This document shows, in pieces, positions 54,823 through 64,000 of a stretch of DNA of 64,000 nt. The DNA is taken from positions 1,860,001 to 1,924,000 of the forward strand of contig CAWIMB010000002.1 of assembly GCA_963837155.1 (NCBI GenBank), read 5' to 3'. Source of the stretch: DASQHW01 sp963837155 (GTDB taxonomy: Bacteria; Actinomycetota; Acidimicrobiia; IMCC26256; PALSA-610). The position numbers and the translations under genes are program-made. The notes below the pieces were generated by a model, which worked only from the letters and a program-made list of their open reading frames with translations, had not been told where the DNA came from and searched no databases. Every line of letters begins with the position of its first letter. The stretch's first letter is position 1.

Positions 54823-57087
54823 TCACTGGTAGATGAGGACGCGTGGACGCGGACGTGCCGCGAGTGCGTCGTGCGGGAAGAGTGTGCCGGGCCGGCACAG
54901 GTCGAGGGTGTCATCGACGACGATGACATCAGATGTCGGCGCAGGCACACCGCGGACGAGGATCGGTGTCTCGTCGCCACCGATGCCGTGCACGAGGGCA
55001 ACGGCGTCGTCGAGCTCGCACCGCTGCTTGGCAAAAGCCGTCTCGGCACGGAGGTCGAACAGGATCCCGACGTCGGACTCGGCGAGGAGTTCCCGCCACC
55101 GCTCGACGAGCATCGCGAGTGACGCACGGCCCGGCTGCACGTGCAACAAGAGCAACGCGTCGACACCTCGCGCCGCTTCGAAGAATGCGTCCACCGTCGA
55201 GCGGGGGAGATCGATCGTGTAGGTACCCATGAACTCGGCGCTGATCGAAGCGGACGTGACAATCGGTGCGAGCGCGGGACGGACATCGCACACGTGCCGC
55301 GCGTAGCGGGTGAATGTCATCAAGCGGTCGGCTACGTGCGCCGCGCTGCCCGCGCCGAGGATCCCGGTGGACGCCGTCCCCGGTCGGCCGGCGAGCGCGA
55401 GGATCGGCGCCGTCGGGTCGCGTCGCATGGGGCCTTCGGGTGCGGCATCTTCCATCTTCTTTCGCGAGAGCAGCTCGACCCACGTGCCGGTGCCGGCGGC
55501 GAGCGCACCGGCGACGACGAGCCCGCGGACCGCCCGGTACTGCGCGCGCAGCTCGTCGTCGGCGTCGCGCATCGCGCCCGAGATGACACGAAGCCGCCGC
55601 GTCGGCAAGGACACGATCGCACGAAAGCCCGAGAGAGCCGTGGCCCCGCCACTACGCATGATCCGACCCAACGCGCGTCCGCGTTGGAAATGGTGGCGGA
55701 GCAACTGGGCGCGGGTCGTCGATGGGCTGGCGTGCGTGAACGCCGCCGGCTCGCAGAAGAACGTTCGCCTTCCGGCGAAGTACAACTGTCGGTTGACCAC
55801 CGTGTCTTCACCCGCGCGCATGTCTTCGGGAAATCCACCGACCGCTCGAACGTCGCGCGTGATGTACGACGCGTGTCCGGGAGCGCCGATGTACTCGCCC
55901 GACGGCCGGCTCGGCGTTTGGGTGCTGTGGTCGAGGAAGTACGACGCCCACCCGGCGCGCGTGGTGTTCCCATTGACCACCGAGCCGGTCACCATGTCCC
56001 AGCCTTCGTCGTGCGCCTGCAAGCGGGCGGCGAGAGAACCGGGTCGCAGCCATACGTGTGACCCGGGAAACGTCACGTACTCGCCGCGCGCCATCCACAG
56101 CCCGGCGTTGCGCGCCTCGCCTGGGAGGGCTCGGTCCGGGAGCTGCACACAGCGCACCGTCGGATACGTGCGGCGCACGTGCTCGACCGTGTCGTCATCA
56201 CCACTGCACGCCAGAATGACCTCGAACTCGTCGTCGACGTCCTGGTGAACGAGCGCGCGCATCGACCGATCGATCACCGCGGCGTCGTTCTGCGCGATCA
56301 CCACAGCCGTGATCGCAGGCTGCGCAACCTCTTCGATCTCGCTCAGGTGGTCGGCGTAGCGGCCATTCGGTCCGAGCAACACCGGAAGCTGTGCCGGCCG
56401 GGCTCGCCACCGTTCCACCATTGCCGGGTCGGAGAGCAGGTTCGCGTAGTCCTCCTGGAACTCCTTGCCGGGATCGGCCTCCAAGTACTTGTCGAACCTC
56501 GCCTGGCGATGCGACGCGGTGAGACTCCCGGAGTGCTGGATGCGGATGCTCGTCTGCAACCATTTGTCCGTGGAGATGCCGCTCGGCACCGGCACGAAGT
56601 GCAAGCGCTGCGATCCAAGCGGCGTGACGGCGTCGAGCGCGGAGAAGAGCCGGTAGACCCACATCGCGCGCGGATCGAAGTGGTGTTCGTCATCCACCAT
56701 GCGAAAGACCTCGAAGCCGTACGCGAACCCGGTGAGGGCTTCGGTCGCGAGGAACCGGCGCAACGCGTGTCCGTCATCGGCGTCGATACGTTCGTCAGCA
56801 TCGAGGAACAACATCCATCCCGTACCCGCCTTGAGCGCAGCGTCGACGAGGCGTTGGCGATTCTCGAGGTCGTCCCAACCGTGGTAGGTCGGTCGAACGG
56901 GATTCTGCAGCACCTCAGTGACGAGCGGGTCGTCTTTCAAGATCGAGCAGGTCGAGTCCGTTGACCCGTCATCCAGCGCGATGACTGCGTCCGCGAAACA
57001 ACGCACGCTCGTCAGCCAACCTTCGAGGAGGTCTTCGGCGTTGCGCGCGGGCACCAGAACGGTGAGGTGCGCGTCCCGATGCATCAT
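54823..57087 (-). CDS. Two-module GT2 glycosyltransferase with novel C-terminal region
   Basis: 754 residues. Module 1 (6-240) is a GT2 with VLVPARNAEDLLEGWL, ALDDGSTD and LFLDADERI. Module 2 (255-490) has ITAVVIAQNDAAVIDRSM and ARNAGLWMARGEYVTFPGS, with the DxD position altered, then EDTVVNRQLYF. Residues 500-754 look like neither: two hydrophobic segments near 525-545, then a beta/alpha domain with LLLLHVQPGRASLAML and DVIVVDDTLDLCRPGTLF. It may add two sugars or sense glycan. It is upstream of the cyclase by 72 bases on the same strand. Confidence 0.75.
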   Translation of the reverse strand: MMHRDAHLTVLVPARNAEDLLEGWLTSVRCFADAVIALDDGSTDSTCSILKDDPLVTEVLQNPVRPTYHGWDDLENRQRLVDAALKAGTGWMLFLDADERIDADDGHALRRFLATEALTGFAYGFEVFRMVDDEHHFDPRAMWVYRLFSALDAVTPLGSQRLHFVPVPSGISTDKWLQTSIRIQHSGSLTASHRQARFDKYLEADPGKEFQEDYANLLSDPAMVERWRARPAQLPVLLGPNGRYADHLSEIEEVAQPAITAVVIAQNDAAVIDRSMRALVHQDVDDEFEVILACSGDDDTVEHVRRTYPTVRCVQLPDRALPGEARNAGLWMARGEYVTFPGSHVWLRPGSLAARLQAHDEGWDMVTGSVVNGNTTRAGWASYFLDHSTQTPSRPSGEYIGAPGHASYITRDVRAVGGFPEDMRAGEDTVVNRQLYFAGRRTFFCEPAAFTHASPSTTRAQLLRHHFQRGRALGRIMRSGGATALSGFRAIVSLPTRRLRVISGAMRDADDELRAQYRAVRGLVVAGALAAGTGTWVELLSRKKMEDAAPEGPMRRDPTAPILALAGRPGTASTGILGAGSAAHVADRLMTFTRYARHVCDVRPALAPIVTSASISAEFMGTYTIDLPRSTVDAFFEAARGVDALLLLHVQPGRASLAMLVERWRELLAESDVGILFDLRAETAFAKQRCELDDAVALVHGIGGDETPILVRGVPAPTSDVIVVDDTLDLCRPGTLFPHDALAARPRPRVLIYQ

Positions 57088-57120
57088 GACGAACCGCGCG
57101 CACGATTGCGCACGCTCGGA

Positions 57121-57501
57121 CTACCGCCAGAAGCGGTTGAACCTCGCCCGCGCCAGGCCCGGGAACCGCGGCGGCCGCGGCGGCGTGTGCTTCAAGGGCC
57201 ATTCCTCCGGGTGTTGCACGGGCCACTTCGACGGGCGGTGTTCGGGCGGCTTGTGCTGCGGGGGCTTGTGCCCATACGTGTGGCCGGGCGGACAGCCGTA
57301 GTTGTGTCCATACGTGTGTCCGTACTGGTGGCCCGGACGATGCTTTCCGAAGAAGCCCATCGCGTCAGCGGCGTTACCCGCGAACGCGACGGCGGCCGCA
57401 ACTCCGACGCCAGCGGCAACCATCTGACCGATGAACCGTCGCCGGCTGATCTGTCCGGCCGCGTATTGCTTGGCCAGGTGCTCGTACTCGCGCTCCGACA
57501 T
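57121..57501 (-). CDS. Tat-exported His/Pro-rich protein
   Basis: 126 residues. The twin-arginine motif is SRRRFIG (19-25), followed by an Ala/Val/Gly hydrophobic stretch ending around AFAGNAADA. The mature part (50-105) is rich in His, Gly, Tyr and Pro: ten His, at 54, 58, 62, 66, 74, 78, 83, 88, 97 and 105, many spaced by four. A single Cys is at 70. The tail is basic and aromatic. I start at ATG 57501; ATG 57513 with GGAGG too close is the alternative. It may bind Cu, Ni or Zn outside the membrane; no family is recognised. Confidence 0.6.
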   Translation of the reverse strand: MSEREYEHLAKQYAAGQISRRRFIGQMVAAGVGVAAAVAFAGNAADAMGFFGKHRPGHQYGHTYGHNYGCPPGHTYGHKPPQHKPPEHRPSKWPVQHPEEWPLKHTPPRPPRFPGLARARFNRFWR

Positions 57502-57614
57502 GTCGGCCCCCATCCCTCCGCGTGCGGCAGACCCTAGACCATGGAGCGCGTGGGAATCCTTGGCGCGAGGCTTCCATGAACGCGCGGTGGAACGCGTGGC
57601 GCGATAAACGCTCG

Positions 57615-57643
57615 AATACCCCGTATGAGCGCGCGCGGGTATT
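57615..57643. repeat. Inverted repeat upstream of His-rich protein gene
   Basis: AATACCC (57615-57621) and GGGTATT (57637-57643) are exact reverse complements separated by 15 bases, about 115 bases upstream of the Tat gene start. It could be an operator for a dimeric regulator, perhaps metal-responsive; this is inferred only from symmetry. Confidence 0.35.
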
Positions 57644-57753
57644 GGGGGAGCATTTGGCCCGGTGAGGACGGCGGGCCAAGCCGTCACCAATGTGTATCCA
57701 ACGGTCCTTCGTTCGATCCGGCACACGTCGACGTACGTACGTGATCTCGGACG

Positions 57754-60700
57754 TCAACGCTCGCTGCGTACCGCGAGCATCGCGGCAGCGTCGCGGGCAA
57801 GGGTCGCGTCGGGTTCGTCGGCGAGGAGCTCTTGCACGCGTTGCAGGTGAGCGCGCGCGTCACCAGCTCGGTGTTCGTGCACGGCGAGCTTGGCGAGCTC
57901 GAGTTCCACCATCGCCCGGAATCCGCCGGAGCCGCGGCCGTCGAGCGTCGCCGCGAGCTCCTCCAGTGCGGCACGACCGCGCTTCGCGGCACCGCGGGCA
58001 TGGCGTAGGACGAATCCCGGATTGCGCAGCGCCGCGCCGAGCGAGCCGCTGACCTCGCCGGTTGCGAGTCGCGCGTAGAGCATCGCGAGAAAGACGTCGA
58101 TGAAGTCGCAGATATTGTTCATGCCGGCACGCTGGGCACGTTCGCGGACGGCTGCGAGGTCTCGCATCCCGCGACTGAGATCGCCCGAGCTCACCGCGAG
58201 CATGGCGCTGAAGGCCTCGAAATTGATGGTCGAGCTCGTCAGCCCGAACCGCACGGTGAAGGGCAGCCACTCGGCGCAGGTTTGCCGTGCGTGGTCGGGG
58301 TCGCCGAACAACGCATTGATACCGGCCGACCAGAGCGCGGCGGACAACGCGTAGATGGGGTCCGCTTCACACGCGGTCGTTGCGACAGTCTCGGCGATCG
58401 CTTCTTTTTGGTTACCGAGCACGAGGTTCATGAAGACCAAACCGCCGTGACCCATCGCGGCGGCGCGCCGGTTCCCCGTGCGTTCCCCGATGTCGATCAG
58501 CTCGCTGGCCCGAGCGCGCGCCGCGTGCGTTTCTCCCCGTACGCCGGCCGACACGGCGAAGCCGCCCAAACCCTTGATGTGGGCGTAGCGGCGGTCGTGC
58601 GGATCGGGGACGTGCGGTAGCACCGCTTCGAGCTTCGGTAACAGCGTGACCCCGCGTGCGGTGTCGCCCGCCAGCCATAGTGTCCACGGCAACCACCCGA
58701 GTGCGAGGGCCTGGGCGGTGGGATCGTTGCAGCGCTCGCCCAGCGCGAGCGCCTCGTCGAGCAACTGCGTCGAGCGAACCGTGTCGGCCATGTACAGGAA
58801 TGCGGTATGGCCGGCCCACGCGATCCAGCGCGCCGTGAGGCGGTCGTCGCCGACGCGGTCGGGGAGGCCGTGGTGGAGGGTCTGGAGGCGAGAGATCTCG
58901 TTGAACTCAGCGGTGTAGTAGTGGACGTACGCCCAGTCGAGGATCAGTTCGAGCAGGAGCCGATCGCGCTCGAAGTCAGCAGTGCTCCGGCTCTCGGGCT
59001 CGTTCGCGGTCAGCAAGGAGTAGGCCGATGCATAGTGCGCGTGGGCCTCTGCGATCGCGTAGCGGTCGAGGGCCTTGCGCCCGGCGCGCCGCAAGTATCC
59101 GACGGCCTCGACGACGTGGCCGCTGCGTTCGTAGTGGTACGCGAGGGTCTCGACGAACTCACCGGTCCGGTCACCCAGCAGGGCTTCGATTGCCTGCGCG
59201 ACGCGTTCGTGCAGTTCCTGACGCTCGCGGCGCAAGAGGCCGTCGTAGGCAACCTCTTGGGTGAGTGCATGCTTGAAGATGTATTCGAGCTCCGGATCGT
59301 GCGACTTCTCGCGGATCAGGTCCGCCGCCGCGAGGTCAGCCAGGCTGCCGTCGAGTTGCTCGGGTGTCGTCGTGACACTCTGGACGAGGCCGTAGAGAAA
59401 CTCACGGCCCACGACCGAGACCTCGCGCAGCACGCGACGACGATGCGGGTCGAGGTTGTCGATGCGCGCCGCGATCAAACCGCGGATCGTGCCCGGCACC
59501 GCGACCTCGTCGAGGCGACGACGCAACACCCATCCATCGGCTTCCCGCACGAGCACATCGGTTTCGATGAGGCTGTTGACGATCTCCTCGACGAAGAAGG
59601 GGTTGCCATCGGTTCGTGCGATGACGACATCGACGAGATCGCCGGGCGGGTCCTGGCCGTCGAGCAAGGAGACGAGCTGTTCCCGGGTCTGGCGTTGGGA
59701 CATCTCGGCGAGCTCGAGCACGCGTTCGCGGGGTGCGCCGAGCGAGAAGCCGGGCCGGAAGTTGCACACCATGACGACCGGCTCCGACACGGCGGCCGCG
59801 AGCTCTCGCACGAGATCCGCCGTTGACGGGTCGACCCAATGCAGATCCTGAAGGCACACGACCGTTGGTGCGCGCCGAGCAACGACATCGACCAGCGCGG
59901 TGAGCGCCGCAAGCAGCAGCGACCGGAACGCTTCGAGATCGACGGCCGATTCGGCGGGAGCCAGGTCGTAGAGGTGCGCGAGGGCGACCATCGCGCGATC
60001 GTCGCCGGGCAGGTTCCGTGCGACCATCACTTCGAGCTTGGCGCGTACCTGCTCCGAGGTGTCGCGCTCGTCGATGCCCGCGGCGCGGTTGAGCAGGTCG
60101 ATCACCGGCGCGTACGGAATGTTGGTCGTGTAGGGGTACGCGCGACCTTCGAGCCATTGCACGTCGGGATCGAGACGGGCGCGCACCTCTTCGAGGAGCC
60201 GACTCTTGCCCGCGCCCGCGTCGGCACACACGGTGATGAGCGACGACTCACGATCCCGCAGCCGGTCGACCGCGCCCATCAGCACGCCGAGTTCTTCCTG
60301 CCGTCCGATGAAGGCACCCGATCGGCGCGACGGCGCGCCGCGCTCGGCCAGGAAGCCTTCGATGCGCGTCACGCGCACGGGTTCGCGACGGCCCTTCAGC
60401 TCGCGTTCGCCGAGATCAGCGAGCTCGAAGCGGCCGTGGACGAGCGAGCGGGTCTCGGGGCCGATCAGGACCTCGCCCTCCTTGGCGATCGACTGCAACC
60501 GCGACGCGACGTTGACCATGTCACCCAACGGTCCGCTCGCGCGATCACCGCCCAGGTCGCTCGTGATCACGACACCGCTGTTGATCCCGCTGTGCATCGC
60601 GATTGCGCGACCGACCCGTGCCTCGAACTCCGGACGCATCCGCTCGACCGCGGCATGCAACTCGAGTGCCGCGCGCACAGCCCGCTCGGCGTCATCCTCG

Positions 60701-61032
60701 TGCACGACAGGATCACCGAAGACTGCGAGCACCGCGTCGCCCATCAACTTGTCGATGCGACCGCCGTACTTCTGGACGATCCCGTCCGCCTGCTCGTACA
60801 CGAGCTTCATCACCTCGCGTACGACTTCGGCATCGAGGTGCTCCGCCATCTCCGTGTAACCCGACGCGTCGGAGAACAACACAGTGATCTGGCGCCGCTC
60901 CTCGTGCGCGGGCGCGGGTTCGGCGGCAGTCGGAGTCGCAGCAAGAGGTGCCGCGCACTGATTGCAGAAGCGCGCCCCGGCGCCATTGGCGGCACCGCAG
61001 CCGTTGCACATCAGGTCGCCGGGCGTGTCCAT
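57754..61032 (-). CDS. Class III cyclase - AAA ATPase - TPR-like protein
   Basis: 1092 residues. An N-terminal zinc ribbon (C9, C12, C23, C26), then a nucleotidyl cyclase: metal Asp 55 in FSDASGYT, K95 and D99 in RIDKLMGDAV, N174 and R178 in DMVNVASR. All canonical residues, so adenylyl cyclase activity is likely. From about 240 an AAA/MalT-like ATPase (FIGRQEEL, Walker A DAGAGKSRLL, Walker B VVCLQDLHWVDP), then a long helical-repeat region. ATG 61032 has GAGGAGGGGGG upstream. It lies 14 bases after a second similar gene and likely arose by duplication with it. Confidence 0.9.
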   Translation of the reverse strand: MDTPGDLMCNGCGAANGAGARFCNQCAAPLAATPTAAEPAPAHEERRQITVLFSDASGYTEMAEHLDAEVVREVMKLVYEQADGIVQKYGGRIDKLMGDAVLAVFGDPVVHEDDAERAVRAALELHAAVERMRPEFEARVGRAIAMHSGINSGVVITSDLGGDRASGPLGDMVNVASRLQSIAKEGEVLIGPETRSLVHGRFELADLGERELKGRREPVRVTRIEGFLAERGAPSRRSGAFIGRQEELGVLMGAVDRLRDRESSLITVCADAGAGKSRLLEEVRARLDPDVQWLEGRAYPYTTNIPYAPVIDLLNRAAGIDERDTSEQVRAKLEVMVARNLPGDDRAMVALAHLYDLAPAESAVDLEAFRSLLLAALTALVDVVARRAPTVVCLQDLHWVDPSTADLVRELAAAVSEPVVMVCNFRPGFSLGAPRERVLELAEMSQRQTREQLVSLLDGQDPPGDLVDVVIARTDGNPFFVEEIVNSLIETDVLVREADGWVLRRRLDEVAVPGTIRGLIAARIDNLDPHRRRVLREVSVVGREFLYGLVQSVTTTPEQLDGSLADLAAADLIREKSHDPELEYIFKHALTQEVAYDGLLRRERQELHERVAQAIEALLGDRTGEFVETLAYHYERSGHVVEAVGYLRRAGRKALDRYAIAEAHAHYASAYSLLTANEPESRSTADFERDRLLLELILDWAYVHYYTAEFNEISRLQTLHHGLPDRVGDDRLTARWIAWAGHTAFLYMADTVRSTQLLDEALALGERCNDPTAQALALGWLPWTLWLAGDTARGVTLLPKLEAVLPHVPDPHDRRYAHIKGLGGFAVSAGVRGETHAARARASELIDIGERTGNRRAAAMGHGGLVFMNLVLGNQKEAIAETVATTACEADPIYALSAALWSAGINALFGDPDHARQTCAEWLPFTVRFGLTSSTINFEAFSAMLAVSSGDLSRGMRDLAAVRERAQRAGMNNICDFIDVFLAMLYARLATGEVSGSLGAALRNPGFVLRHARGAAKRGRAALEELAATLDGRGSGGFRAMVELELAKLAVHEHRAGDARAHLQRVQELLADEPDATLARDAAAMLAVRSER

Positions 61033-61045
61033 GGAACCCCCCTCC

Positions 61046-64000
61046 TCAGGAGTCCCGCAATGCGGGGAAGTTCTCGGCGCCCGCGCGTGCGATGCCGGCA
61101 CCCATTCGGTCGCCGAGGTCGACGGCCTCGTCCACGAGACGCGACGCGCGATCGCGATCGACGGCTCGATTGCGTAACCGCAGACCACAGGCGCCGAAAA
61201 GCCGGGCATACATTGCGAGCAGGGGCGAACGCATCTCCTCGCACAACCTCAGTCCGGTGTCGAGGAGCTCATCGAGATCGTCGGCGTGATCGGCGAGCGG
61301 CGCAATCGCAGCCATGTACACCTCAGTCGGTCCCGCGATGACGATGTTGCCGAACAGCTGTCCCCGCCACGGATCCATGTAGTCGTACACGGTGCGCGTC
61401 CATTGCGTTCGCTCGCCGAGTGCTGCCTCGACGCCCGCGAACGCGGCGGCGTATGCGAGCGCGGCGTCCGGTGACCCGCCGAACTCGCTCCACGGTGAGT
61501 ACGGGGACGCGCCGAGGTCATCGACTGTGTGGCGGGCGCGCGACGATTCGCCGGCGATGGCCGACTCCATCTGGGCGAGCGACAAGCGGATGCTCGGATA
61601 GTGCGGCGGCGCGGTGGCGCACAGTGCCCGTGCCTCGGGCAGCGTCGCGGGGTCGCACCAGTCGATGAGTGCGAACGCGCGCATGAGTGCGTGAAAGAAT
61701 TCGGCGTCCGGGATGCCGGCCTCGGCGCCGATCTCGCGGCTTCGTTCGACGAGCTCGGCGGACACCTGGAGGTCTCCGGCGAGCCGGAGAAGCGCGGCTT
61801 CCTCCCACGTTGTGATCCACTCGAACTGGGGCTGGGCGAGCGTGCGCGAGATCTCGGCGCCTTCTCGGTTCTGAGCGCGCGCACCTTCAAGGTCGCACGA
61901 TTGGTAGCGCCAGAAGCAGCCGTACCCCACGCGTAGAACCGAAGGTTGGGATCACCGAGCTCGTCGGCGAGGCGCGCGAGCTCGAGATTGTCATCCCGGC
62001 GCTGGTCGATCGTTTCGTGGCTCAGGAGCACGTTATGGCGGGACGAGAGCACGTTCGCCACGGTGTACGCATCGTTATGGGCGCGCGCGGTCGCGAGCGC
62101 CTCATCAGCGAGCGCGAGCCGGTGGGAGGGGTCGGGCTCGTAGATGTTCTCCACCGCGAGGCGAATGAGCAGCAGCGCGCGCACGTTTGCGTCCGCGTCG
62201 CCGAGCGCGGTGACCGCCGCCTCGAGCGCGGCGACGCGTTCGGTGTCGATGCCGGTGATGTCGCTCTGCCAGCCGCGCCCGTTCGCCAGCGCGGCAGTTG
62301 CGATGCGCGGTCCGTCGCCAATTCGCTGCGCGAGCCGGCCCGCTTCGAGCAGCACCTCGCGATGGGTTGGGTCGCCGATGCGACGCAGCGCTTCTCCGGT
62401 CATCGTCATCACGTCGATGCGTGTCGTGTCCGACGCAGCGGCGTCGGCGAACAGGTCGGTCGCTTGCGTCAGCCACTGGAGGGCCTCGCGGTCGGCGAAC
62501 TGCGCGAGCGCGCGGTCGGCCGCGGTGATCGTCGCCTCGAGTGCACGTTCCGGTTCGGTCCCGGCTTCGTACCAGTGGCGGGCGAGCGCGGCGCGGTACC
62601 GGTCGAGCCGATCGCCTCGGAGGCGCTCGATCGTCTCGGCGTGTGCACGGTGGAGTCGCAGCCGCCGGGCGGTGGGGATCTCGTCGATCAGTGTCTGCTG
62701 CACGAGCGCATGCGAGAACCGGTAGCGCACCGGCGAACCACCGAGCTCGTCGAGGAGTCCGGCCACGCGCGCGGCTTCGAGCGCGTCGATCGACGCGTTC
62801 TTCAGAGTCGCCGACGACTGCCACGACCACGTCGAGCTCGAAATCCTGGCCCGCGACCGCGGCCGCGTGGAGCACCGCGTCACAGGCATCGGGAAGTGCG
62901 CTGAGGCGCTGCCCGACGACCTCCTTGACGCCCTCGGGGATCCCGACTTCCTCGATGCTCCTGTCGGATCGCCACACGCCGTCGGCGCTCTGATAAACCG
63001 CGCCGCGTTCGACGAGGCTTATCAGCACCTCGATGGCGAAGAACGGATTGCCGCCGGTCTCCTCATGGAGGGCGACGGCAAGCTCGCGCGCTTGCTCGTG
63101 GAGCTCGTGCCCCGAGGCACGTTCGATGAGGTCGCTGACACCGTCGCGGTCGAGACCGCGCAACGCGATGCGCTCGACGCCTTCGGTGCGGCGGAGATGC
63201 GCCAGTAACGCGCCGAGCGGATGGGTCCGGTCGATCTCGGTGTCGCGGTACGTGCCTATGACGAGCAAGTTCAGGTTGCGGTCGCTGGCGAGTACGTGGC
63301 GCAACATGTGCAGCGTGGGCTCGGCCGCCCAGTGCAAGTCGTCGAGGACGAGCAACGTCGGCGCGATCTGGGACTGCGCTTCGAGCCAGCCTGCGATCGC
63401 TTCGAACAACAGATACCGCTCGGTCTCGGGATCGCTCGTCGTCGGCGAAAGCCCCGGAAGTCGCTGCGCGAGCTCCGGCACGATGCGGCAGAGCTCACCA
63501 GCGGCCGGGCCGAGCAACGTCGCGAGCTGGTCGGAGGGCGCATGACCGACGACGTGCGCGAGCGCCTCGACAAAGGGCTGGTACGGCACACCGAGTCCGT
63601 CGTCGCAACGGCCGAGAAGCACGAACGCGCCGTCGAAGTCGACCTCGCGGCCGAGCTCGGCGGCGAGGCGCGTCTTGCCGACGCCCGGTTCGCCGGAGAC
63701 GAGCACGGCTCGGCGCGTGCCCGACGACCGCGTCCTTCCACGCGAGCTGCACTTGCTCGTACTCGTCGTCGCGTCCGGCGAGCGAGAACCGCGGTGCGAT
63801 CGAGAACGCACGCGGGAGCGGCAGCTGGATCGTGCGGACGGCGAGTGGCGCCCACCCGACTTCGCAAGCCGCGAACGGATCGGGAAGTCCCTTCAGCTGG
63901 AGGTCGCCGACCGGCGTGAGCGTCACCTCGGATCGACTCCCGAGCAGCACTCGCACGACATCGGCCGCGAGCACTTGGCCGGTGCTTGCGGCCGAGCACA
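61046..64000 (-). CDS. Second cyclase - AAA ATPase - TPR-like protein, 5' truncated, three frameshifts
   Basis: Composite of 984 visible codons; the N-terminus lies outside the window. The visible start is the end of a class III cyclase domain (VGDLQLKGLPDPFAACEVGW). Then an ATPase with SGEPGVGKTRLAAELG (Walker A) and LLVLDDLHWA (Walker B), and a helical repeat region (EALRRIGDPTHREVLLEAGR, RFYAWGYGCFWRYQ). Breaks: one extra base at 63720-63722, one extra at about 62800, one missing G at 61925-61928, each in or next to short runs. Same layout as the gene at 57754 but different in sequence. Confidence 0.85.

Noticed and set aside
57190..57340. CRISPR-like repeats in the His-rich region
   Set aside because: The repeating bases are codons for Gly-His-Tyr/Pro units; spacing and sequence do not fit repeat-spacer structure.
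61046..63990. Programmed ribosomal frameshifting in the second cyclase-ATPase gene
   Set aside because: Three breaks of mixed sign without slippery heptamers or downstream pseudoknot, and similar breaks across the window; error is simpler.

Overview
The window is a high-GC (about two-thirds G+C), densely packed chromosomal stretch with no rRNA, tRNA, CRISPR array, insertion sequence or phage gene that I could recognise. Gene content points to an actinobacterium, most likely of the Acidimicrobiia type: a DUF222/HNH protein, a DUF35-thiolase fusion, a FadD17-like ligase, a P450 and a Baeyer-Villiger-type monooxygenase, a mycobacterial Rv1900c-like hydrolase-cyclase, long cyclase-ATPase-repeat proteins, many GTG/TTG starts, and several starts that look leaderless (TANNNT followed by six bases and the start codon). 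This assignment is inference, because no phylogenetic marker gene is present.

Layout. 1-14.0 kb: a DinB-like fragment, a flavoprotein, a DUF222-HNH protein, then a lipid/isoprenoid-type catabolic region (amidohydrolase, DUF35-thiolase, BVMO, acyl-CoA ligase, P450, APH-type kinase, a DUF7064-like protein). 14.0-19.0 kb: a tightly overlapping operon of a receiver-domain/flavin reductase fusion, a PfpI/isonitrile-hydratase-like protein, a DUF3703 protein, a multicopper oxidase with an embedded heavy-metal-binding insert, and a membrane protein; a metal or redox stress role is likely. 19.0-28.9 kb: two divergent transcription units around 24.1 kb. Leftward run response regulator, histidine kinase, undecaprenyl-diphosphatase UppP, a PAP2 phosphatase and a GT-C membrane protein; rightward run a lipoprotein, two ABC ATPases and an FtsX-type permease, then a GT87 mannosyltransferase-like protein. 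This looks like a cell-envelope lipid-carrier homeostasis module. 30-45 kb: exported proteins (YncE-like and Kelch lipoproteins, M1 peptidase, large beta-propeller protein, GH5 lipoprotein, lysozyme-like lipoprotein), a ZIP metal transporter and two large membrane proteins. 45.7-49.8 kb: a sugar-acid cluster resembling the non-phosphorylating L-fucose route (SDR, fuconate-dehydratase-like enolase, aldo/keto reductase) with a solute-binding-like protein lacking a signal peptide. 49.8-64 kb: an SF2 helicase, NTF2-like protein plus amidohydrolase, the hydrolase-cyclase, a two-module glycosyltransferase, a Tat-exported His-rich protein and two tandem class III cyclase-ATPase-repeat proteins, the second running off the window.

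Eleven genes are broken by fifteen 1- or 2-base indels. In each, conserved sequence continues in another frame and the indels restore an integral codon count. I annotate them as single genes; uncorrected sequence error is more likely than mass pseudogenisation, but reads are needed to decide. Where a composite gene is listed, its protein is described as if the frame were restored.
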